Assembly (NCBI GenBank): GCA_031551145.1
Contig: JAVBNZ010000086.1
Location: forward strand, 1 to 10,945
Direction: 5' to 3'
DNA: 10,945 nucleotides
Source of the DNA: WRKB01 sp031551145
Lineage (GTDB): Bacteria; Desulfobacterota; Desulfovibrionia; Desulfovibrionales; Desulfovibrionaceae
Positions within the stretch are counted from its first letter, which is position 1. Every line of letters starts with the position of its first letter. A program made the translations under genes and the position numbers. The notes beneath the pieces were generated by a model that was given only the letters and a program-made list of their open reading frames with translations, had not been told where the DNA came from and did not search any database. Below, one piece after another: positions 5,977 to 10,945 of this stretch.

Positions 5977-7035
5977 ATGAGCATTGCGAAAACGCAGTTT
6001 ATTCCCCCGGCCACAGAAGCCCCGGTCTCCGCGCGCAAAGCCGCGGCGGGCGGGCGCGGCGCGTCCCCCTTCGCGGGCGTGCTGGCGCGGGAGAACGCGC
6101 CCAAGGTCGAAATGGAACAGCTCCTCCGCCGCAGCGACGAGGGCGTGCAGGCGCAGATGGACAGAAAACGCGCCCAGGCGCTGGTGTCTCTGGCCCAGGC
6201 ATTGGAGGGAGGAGGCGGCAGCGCGCTGGAAAGCGCCCGCAACGCGCTTTCGGTGCGCAATCTGCTGACTCTGGCAGGAAATTTCGACATGAAGGCGCCG
6301 GTTATGCCCTCCAAGGCTCCGCGCCCGGACACGGCCGCAACCGCCGGGCAATCCGGCAAACGCGCCCCGGCTTCCAAGCAGCAGCCGGTCGAAGACAGCA
6401 AGGCCGAGGGCCTGGGTTCGCTGGCCGCGCAGTTTGAATCGGGCAGCGCCGGCATTTCCGCCATCGGCTATGATTCAGTGGGCGGCACCTCCTACGGCAA
6501 GTTCCAGATCGCCTCCCGCGTGGGTTCGATGAACAACTTTTTGAAATTCCTCGACACCGAAGCGCCGGATATTTCCGCCAGGCTGCGCGCCGCCGGGCCC
6601 GCCAATACCGGCAGCCGGCGCGGCAAAATGCCGGAAGCCTGGCAGAAGATCGCGGCCGACCAGCCCGAACGTTTTGAAGCGTTGCAGGAAAAATTCATTC
6701 ACGACAGCCACTACGCGCCGGCCCTCGACGCCCTGACCAAGGCGGCGGGCATCAATCCCGACCAGCTTTCCCCGGCCATGCAGGAAGTATTGTGGAGCAC
6801 CGCCGTACAACACGGCCCGGCCGGCGCGGCCCGCATTTTCAACCGCGCGGTGTCCAGGAACAACAACCTTGAAAACACGCAGGCCGAGCGCAAGGTTATC
6901 GACACGGTCTACGCCATCCGCGCCGAGCAGTTCGGATCGTCCACGGAAGAAGTGCGCGCTTCGGTGCGCAACCGCCTGAAGCAGGAAAAAGCCCTGGCGC
7001 TGGCCATGCTCAAGCAGAAGACGGCGGCGGCCTAG
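5977..7035 (+). CDS. Lysozyme-like protein, probable motility-linked peptidoglycan hydrolase
   Basis: A 352-aa protein. Residues 1-145 are low-complexity and Ala/Lys/Gln-rich, with helical stretches and no signal peptide. Residues ~146-350 resemble a lysozyme/chitosanase-like fold: SLAAQFESGSAGISAIGYDS (148-167) puts Glu154 in the place of the catalytic acid, followed by GGTSYGKFQIAS (169-180), the usual family sequence around the second acidic or active-site loop. The family assignment is by motif appearance only. The absence of an export signal plus the sigma-54-type promoter suggests export by the flagellar apparatus, as for FlgJ-type rod-cap muramidases (inference). ATG 5977 follows AGGAGG at 5966-5971. 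It probably forms an operon with the glycosyltransferase 16 nt downstream. Confidence 0.68.
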   Translation: MSIAKTQFIPPATEAPVSARKAAAGGRGASPFAGVLARENAPKVEMEQLLRRSDEGVQAQMDRKRAQALVSLAQALEGGGGSALESARNALSVRNLLTLAGNFDMKAPVMPSKAPRPDTAATAGQSGKRAPASKQQPVEDSKAEGLGSLAAQFESGSAGISAIGYDSVGGTSYGKFQIASRVGSMNNFLKFLDTEAPDISARLRAAGPANTGSRRGKMPEAWQKIAADQPERFEALQEKFIHDSHYAPALDALTKAAGINPDQLSPAMQEVLWSTAVQHGPAGAARIFNRAVSRNNNLENTQAERKVIDTVYAIRAEQFGSSTEEVRASVRNRLKQEKALALAMLKQKTAAA

Positions 7036-7051
7036 TTTTTGAGATTGCGCC

Positions 7052-8632
7052 GTGAACGTGCTCGTCATCAACCTCACCCGTTTCGGCGATATTTTGCAGA
7101 CCCAGGCGGCCGTCAACGGACTGGCCGCGCAGGGGCACAAGGTGGGCATGCTCTGCCTGGACAATTTCGCTCAGGCGGCAACGCTGCTCGACCACGTGGA
7201 TTACGCGGCCGCTCTGCCGGGCGCCAAGCTGCTGGCCAGCCTGGACGAGGACTGGCGGCCGGCCGCGGCCCGGCTGCATGAACTTGTTGAAAAATGGCGA
7301 CGGGAATTCGCGCCGGACGCGGTTCTCAACCTCACCACCACCTTGAGCGGCCGTATACTGGCACGCCTGGTCGCCGGCGATGCGCTGCCCCTGTGGGGCT
7401 TCGGCCTGGACGCCTCGGGCTTCGGCATCAACGGCAACGTCTGGGGGAGCTTTCTCCAGGGGTCCGCGTTGCGCCGCGTCACTTCCCCCTACAATCTCGT
7501 GGATGTCTTCCGCATGGTTTGCGGCGTGGGCGATGTGCCCGCCGTGAACCGCCTGCGCGCGCCCGCCCCCGAACCGCGCGCCGCCCTGCGCGAACGCCTG
7601 GAGTCTGCCGCGCCGCGGGACAGCGCGGGCTTTGTCGCCTTTCAACTCGGCGCGAGCGAGGAACGCCGCCGCTGGCCTGTGGAATATTTCGCGGCTCTGG
7701 GGGATCGCCTGTGGGCGGAACAACGCCTCTGCCCCGTGCTGCTGGGCTCGCCGGCGGAAAAAGAAATCGTGCGCGGCTATGCCGCCGCGACGCACGCGCC
7801 CTTTGCGGATTTCGTCGGCGCGACAAGCATACCCGAACTCGCGGCCCTGCTGCCGGAAACGCGCCTGCTGGTGAGCAACGATACCGGCACCATGCACCTG
7901 GCGGCCGGGCTGGGCGTGCCGGTGCTGGCGATTTTTCTCGCCACGGCCCAGGCCTGGGACACGGGTCCCTATCTGGAAGGCTGTTGCTGTCTGGAGCCCG
8001 ATCTTGCCTGCCATCCCTGCTCCTTCGGCGCTGCCTGCCCGGACGGGGAACGTTGCCGGAACCGGATCTCGGCCGAAAGCGCGGGCGATCTCGTCCTCTC
8101 TTTTCTGGAGACGGGCGTTTGGGACGCCTCCGCGCGCGCGGGGGCCGAAGCGCGCATCTGGCACAGTTGTCGCGGGGAAGACGGGTTCATGACTCTGCGC
8201 TGCCTGTCCGGGCACGGGCGGGAAGACCGCAGCCTGTGGATAGCCCTGCAACGCGCCGCCTGGCGTCATATTCTTGACGAACTGGAAGGCCGACCCGCGT
8301 CGACGGCCGTATGCGCTCCGCAGACGCGGGATTTCTCGCCCGGCTTCATTGCGCCGGTGCGGGAATGTCTGGCTCGGGCCGACGCCCTGCTCCACCTCAT
8401 GGGTGAACAGGCCGTTCTGCTGAACCTGAAACGGGACGCCCGGTCCGGCCGCCGCCTGCTCGAAAGCGCCGCGCGCCTGCATGCCCTGCTGGAACAGTGC
8501 CCGCCGCTGAACGCCTTGGGCTATCTCTGGTTTGTGCTCACACAGGAACGGGGCGGCAGCCTCGATTCCCTGCTTGCCTGCGCCGCGGCGCTGCGGCGCG
8601 GGATACAGCATTGGCGCGACCTGCTCGAATAA
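7052..8632 (+). CDS. Glycosyltransferase family 9 with C-terminal extension
   Basis: A 526-aa GT9 protein starting with GTG. The N-terminal VLVINLTRFGDILQTQAA (3-20) carries the family R-x-GD loop. NDTGTMHLAAGLGVP (276-290) is the donor-site motif, and a Cys-rich segment (311-335, including CCC and CHPC) follows. Family members usually end near here at ~330-350 aa. This one continues for about 185 more residues of mostly helical sequence that I do not recognise, perhaps an acceptor-binding or partner module. The GTG is needed to keep the first loop; there is no good ribosome site, consistent with translation coupled to the gene 16 nt upstream. Likely role: sugar transfer to flagellin or a surface glycan, inferred from the shared sigma-54-type transcript. 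Confidence 0.82.
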   Translation: MNVLVINLTRFGDILQTQAAVNGLAAQGHKVGMLCLDNFAQAATLLDHVDYAAALPGAKLLASLDEDWRPAAARLHELVEKWRREFAPDAVLNLTTTLSGRILARLVAGDALPLWGFGLDASGFGINGNVWGSFLQGSALRRVTSPYNLVDVFRMVCGVGDVPAVNRLRAPAPEPRAALRERLESAAPRDSAGFVAFQLGASEERRRWPVEYFAALGDRLWAEQRLCPVLLGSPAEKEIVRGYAAATHAPFADFVGATSIPELAALLPETRLLVSNDTGTMHLAAGLGVPVLAIFLATAQAWDTGPYLEGCCCLEPDLACHPCSFGAACPDGERCRNRISAESAGDLVLSFLETGVWDASARAGAEARIWHSCRGEDGFMTLRCLSGHGREDRSLWIALQRAAWRHILDELEGRPASTAVCAPQTRDFSPGFIAPVRECLARADALLHLMGEQAVLLNLKRDARSGRRLLESAARLHALLEQCPPLNALGYLWFVLTQERGGSLDSLLACAAALRRGIQHWRDLLE

Positions 8633-8698
8633 AAACGCATGCGGGATCCGCGACGCGGCATGCGGCCCGGCGCGGCTTGCCTGCAGGAAATATCAAAG

Positions 8699-8715
8699 CC
8701 GGCACGCAAATTGCT
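8699..8715 (+). promoter_or_regulatory. Sigma-54 (RpoN)-type promoter
   Basis: CCGGCACGCAAATTGCT matches YTGGCACG-N4-TTGCW at all but one position, with GG (8701-8702) and GC (8713-8714) exactly 10 nt apart. It lies in the 133-nt gap before the gene at 8766, giving a leader of about 40 nt that contains the AGGAGG ribosome site. The gap also holds repeated GCATGC palindromes at 8637-8642 and 8658-8663 that might form a small hairpin after the glycosyltransferase. Confidence 0.75.
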
Positions 8716-8765
8716 TAAAGACCGGCAGCAGTCAATAATTTCCCAAAAGGGGAGAGGAGGAAACA

Positions 8766-9371
8766 ATGATAATCATTGATGGTCGCCAGTCGGCAATGGA
8801 AATCGGCAAGTTCGCCAACCTTGAGGAAATCCTCGTCAACGTCATGCAGAACGAAGATATGGGGAACCGCGTCGTGACCGATGTGCTGGTCAACGAAGAG
8901 GCTTTTTCCGAAATTTATCCCCATCAGGCCGAAGACATCGGCAGCGAATTCATCAAGAGCGTGGAAGTGCGTTCCATGCCCGTGGATGAAATGGCCGCCA
9001 ACATCGCCCGAGAAATGTACAAAGTGGCGCAGATCATGGGCAACGGCGCGCAGCAGGTGGCCCGGCTCTTCCGTCAGGCCGACGATGACGAGGCCCTGGA
9101 CATGCTTCAGGATCTTCTTGATGTCACGCGCGATTTCATGAGCATGATAGGCGTGCTGCGCAACGAATTCTGCCTGGACGCCGACAACGCGGAGTTCAAC
9201 GCCTGCGCCGAGCGCCTCTCCGGTCTGCTCACGGAAATGAGCGAAGTGCTGGAAAATTCCGACTGGATTCTGCTGGCCGACCTTCTGGAATATGAATTTC
9301 TGCCCCTGGCCCGCGACTGGAAACAGGTTATCCAGACCCTGCGCGGCAGCCTGCGCCATTATAAGAATTGA
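8766..9371 (+). CDS. Uncharacterised acidic helical protein, motility-associated by context
   Basis: A 201-aa protein that I do not recognise. It is strongly acidic and rich in Met, Leu and Ala, with no signal peptide or membrane segment. After a short start (MIIIDGRQSAMEIGKFANLE, residues 1-20), it looks almost entirely alpha-helical, with candidate helices around 43-65, 74-105, 107-135, 142-163 and 165-195. ATG 8766 is well supported by AGGAGG at 8755-8760. The sigma-54-type promoter directly upstream and the FlgN/FliT-like gene 75 nt downstream suggest a late flagellar function such as a secretion chaperone or assembly factor. This is inference from context only. Confidence 0.8.
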   Translation: MIIIDGRQSAMEIGKFANLEEILVNVMQNEDMGNRVVTDVLVNEEAFSEIYPHQAEDIGSEFIKSVEVRSMPVDEMAANIAREMYKVAQIMGNGAQQVARLFRQADDDEALDMLQDLLDVTRDFMSMIGVLRNEFCLDADNAEFNACAERLSGLLTEMSEVLENSDWILLADLLEYEFLPLARDWKQVIQTLRGSLRHYKN

Positions 9372-9390
9372 ACCACAACACGACGCCGGG

Positions 9391-9416
9391 CCGGCGGCGG
9401 CGCGGGCCGCCGCCGG
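9391..9416 (+). other. GC-only intercistronic hairpin
   Basis: CCGGCGGCGG (9391-9400) pairs perfectly with CCGCCGCCGG (9407-9416) around a 6-nt loop. It sits between two genes that are otherwise likely co-transcribed and has no T-run, so it may act as an mRNA stabiliser or processing barrier more than as a terminator. Confidence 0.5.
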
Positions 9417-9446
9417 GCAACTTCCCGCGACAAGGCGGATACAGCC

Positions 9447-9770
9447 GTGCATACTTGTCTTGACCTCATTGAACAGGCTCTGGTCATCGGGCAGCAGGAG
9501 CTTGCGGCCCTGCGGAACGGCAACCCCGTCGAAGCTCAGGAACGGGAAGAAGAACGCGGCCGGCTTACCCGGCTTGCCCTGGAAAGTTGCCGTGACCTGC
9601 CCCTGGACGTGCTGCTGCCCGAGTTTCAAAAACTCAATGAACTACAGAAGGAACTGACCCGCGCGGCGGAAGAACTGCAACGGATCTGGCGGGAAGAATT
9701 GTCCGTTTCCCGGCAGCGCGGCCGCAGCCTGGCGGGCTACAAGCAGACAATCGAGCACGCCCTGCAATAG
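9447..9770 (+). CDS. Small FlgN/FliT-like putative flagellar chaperone
   Basis: A 107-aa protein, almost wholly helical and charged, with a predicted coiled-coil pattern. The opening (LIEQALVIGQQELAALRNGN, residues 6-25, then EAQEREEERGRLTRLAL) resembles the FlgN/FliT group of export chaperones for filament-cap and hook-associated proteins, in which an N-terminal helix is followed by a Glu/Arg-rich helix. Similarity is of pattern only. It starts with GTG at 9447, with AAGG 11 nt upstream. Its position after the sigma-54-driven 201-aa gene supports a flagellar role; a DNA-repeat or structural coiled-coil protein cannot be excluded. Confidence 0.62.
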   Translation: MHTCLDLIEQALVIGQQELAALRNGNPVEAQEREEERGRLTRLALESCRDLPLDVLLPEFQKLNELQKELTRAAEELQRIWREELSVSRQRGRSLAGYKQTIEHALQ

Positions 9771-9787
9771 CGCTTTCCGTGCATCGC

Positions 9788-9829
9788 ATGCAACGAGCTT
9801 TCCGGTTCCGGCCGGGGAGCTCGTTGCAT
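9788..9829 (+). terminator. Probable terminator hairpin between the motility block and gap
   Basis: ATGCAACGAGCT (9788-9799) pairs perfectly with AGCTCGTTGCAT (9818-9829). The 18-nt loop is rich in CCGG and can itself pair. Only a short TT follows, so termination strength is uncertain. It starts 17 nt after the stop of the FlgN/FliT-like gene. Confidence 0.6.
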
Positions 9830-9850
9830 TTCGCGGCATCTTTCGCTTGC

Positions 9851-9879
9851 TTGAACTGTACACCGTATTTTGCTATGCG
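9851..9879 (+). promoter_or_regulatory. Possible sigma-70 promoter for gap
   Basis: TTGAAC (9851-9856), a 17-bp spacer, then TATGCG (9874-9879). The spacing is good but the -10 box is poor. It is the best candidate in the gap upstream of the start at 9938. Confidence 0.3.
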
Positions 9880-9937
9880 GAATATGCAGCGTTGAAGCAC
9901 ACCCCCCCGCAAGGGGCACAACCCGTGAGGATGCCAC

Positions 9938-10945
9938 ATGAGCATAAAAGTAGCCATCAACGGTTTCGGACGTATCGGCAGGCAGGTTTTCCGGGCGCTG
10001 TACAGCCACTATCGCGGTAAGGCGGAAATCGTCGCACTCAACGATCTTTCGGACACCGCCACCAACTTCCACCTGCTGGAATATGATTCCGTCTACGGGC
10101 ACATCCCCTTCAATCCCGTCATAGACGGCAGTGACGTGACGATCGGCGACTGGAAGGTGCACTGCTTCGCCGAACGCGATCCCAAAAATCTCGACTGGGG
10201 CAAATACGGCGTGGACGTGGTCGTGGAATCCACCGGCATCTTCCGCTCCGCCAAGGACGCCGACATCCACCGCCTGAACGGGGCCAAAAAGGTCATCATC
10301 TCCGCCCCGGCCAAGGAAGAGGACCTCACCATCGTCATGGGCGTCAATCACGAGCAGTACGACCCCAAAAAACATCACATTCTCTCCAACGCCTCCTGCA
10401 CCACCAACTGCCTGGCGCCTGTCGCCTACGTCGTGCACAACGAATTCGGCATCGAAACCGGAGCCATGTGCACCATCCACTCCTACACCAACGACCAGCG
10501 CATCCTCGATATGGGGCATAAAGACCTGCGCCGCGCCCGCGCCGCCGCGTGCAGCATCATTCCCACCTCCACCGGCGCGGCCCAGGCCGTGGCCAAGGTC
10601 ATTCCCGCGCTCAAGGGCAAGTTCAGCGGCTATTCCATGCGCGTGCCCACGCCCACGGTTTCGGTCGTGGACTTTACCGCCTGGCTCGAAAAACCCACCG
10701 ATACCGAAACCCTGCGCGCCGCGCTGAAAAAAGCCTCGGAAGGCCGGCTCAAGGGCATACTCGAATACAGCGAAAAGCCGCTTGTCTCCATGGACTTTAA
10801 GGGCAACCCCCACTCCTCCATCCTGGAAGTGGAATACACCACCGTTCAGGACGGCCGCATGGCCAAGCTGGTGAGCTGGTACGACAACGAATGGGGCTAT
10901 TCCTGCCGCGTGTGCGACGTGATCATGCTGATGAAGGAACAGGGG
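9938..10945 (+). CDS. gap: Glyceraldehyde-3-phosphate dehydrogenase, type I (3' end outside window)
   Basis: Oxidises glyceraldehyde-3-phosphate to 1,3-bisphosphoglycerate with NAD+ in central carbon metabolism, in the cytoplasm. 336 codons are visible with no stop, so only a few C-terminal residues are missing compared with the usual ~335-345. The Rossmann motif is INGFGRIGR (7-15). Asp36 in LNDLSD fits an NAD-specific enzyme. The catalytic Cys154 lies in SNASCTTNCLAP and His181 in HSYTNDQR; the C-terminal WYDNEWGYS is also present. ATG 9938 has GAGGAT 8-13 nt upstream. It stands apart from the motility block, after a hairpin. Confidence 0.97.
   Translation, partial: MSIKVAINGFGRIGRQVFRALYSHYRGKAEIVALNDLSDTATNFHLLEYDSVYGHIPFNPVIDGSDVTIGDWKVHCFAERDPKNLDWGKYGVDVVVESTGIFRSAKDADIHRLNGAKKVIISAPAKEEDLTIVMGVNHEQYDPKKHHILSNASCTTNCLAPVAYVVHNEFGIETGAMCTIHSYTNDQRILDMGHKDLRRARAAACSIIPTSTGAAQAVAKVIPALKGKFSGYSMRVPTPTVSVVDFTAWLEKPTDTETLRAALKKASEGRLKGILEYSEKPLVSMDFKGNPHSSILEVEYTTVQDGRMAKLVSWYDNEWGYSCRVCDVIMLMKEQG

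Noticed and set aside
7010..8611. 533-codon open frame on the minus strand opposite the second glycosyltransferase
   Set aside because: Low-complexity Arg/Gly/Gln composition and antisense to a GT9 with intact motifs. Minus-strand frames at 8715-9629 and 9737-10813 are shadows for the same reason.
8636..8664. Hairpin from two GCATGC palindromes after the second glycosyltransferase
   Set aside because: The stem is short, each half is self-complementary and there is no T-run; too weak to list as a terminator.

Overview
The window looks like chromosomal DNA of a GC-rich, motile, anaerobic deltaproteobacterium, most likely of the Desulfovibrionaceae. This is inferred from base composition, protein style, a UbiD-type decarboxylase of the long form, and motility-type genes read from sigma-54 and sigma-28 promoters. 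No RNA genes, CRISPR arrays or insertion sequences were seen.

Left block (1-4049, minus strand). Three genes are read leftward in the order Nudix hydrolase, UbiD-family prenyl-FMN decarboxylase, NAD synthetase (nadE, cut by the left edge). The nadE glutaminase domain keeps its fold motifs but has lost its catalytic Glu-Lys-Cys residues. The synthetase half looks intact.

Repeat pair and glycosyltransferase (3401-5144). A divergent pair, the Nudix gene (minus) and a family 9 glycosyltransferase (GT9, plus), is bracketed by two inverted copies of a ~150-bp imperfect palindrome (about 89% identical over a 127-bp core). The copies differ by at least three compensatory base-pair changes. Both lie in the same orientation relative to the 3' end of the gene they follow. 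The right copy supplies the last ~31 codons and the stop of the glycosyltransferase.

Motility block (5164-9829, plus strand). A sigma-28-type promoter precedes a 68-aa YjfB-like motility protein. A strong hairpin and a decayed response-regulator receiver fragment (minus strand) follow. A sigma-54-type promoter then precedes a lysozyme-like protein and a second GT9 carrying a ~185-aa C-terminal extension. A second sigma-54-type promoter precedes an unrecognised 201-aa protein and a 107-aa FlgN/FliT-like protein. Together these look like late flagellar or envelope functions: wall remodelling, glycosylation and secretion chaperoning.

Right edge (9938-10945). This is a nearly complete NAD-dependent glyceraldehyde-3-phosphate dehydrogenase gene. 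It is separated from the motility block by a hairpin and probably has its own promoter.
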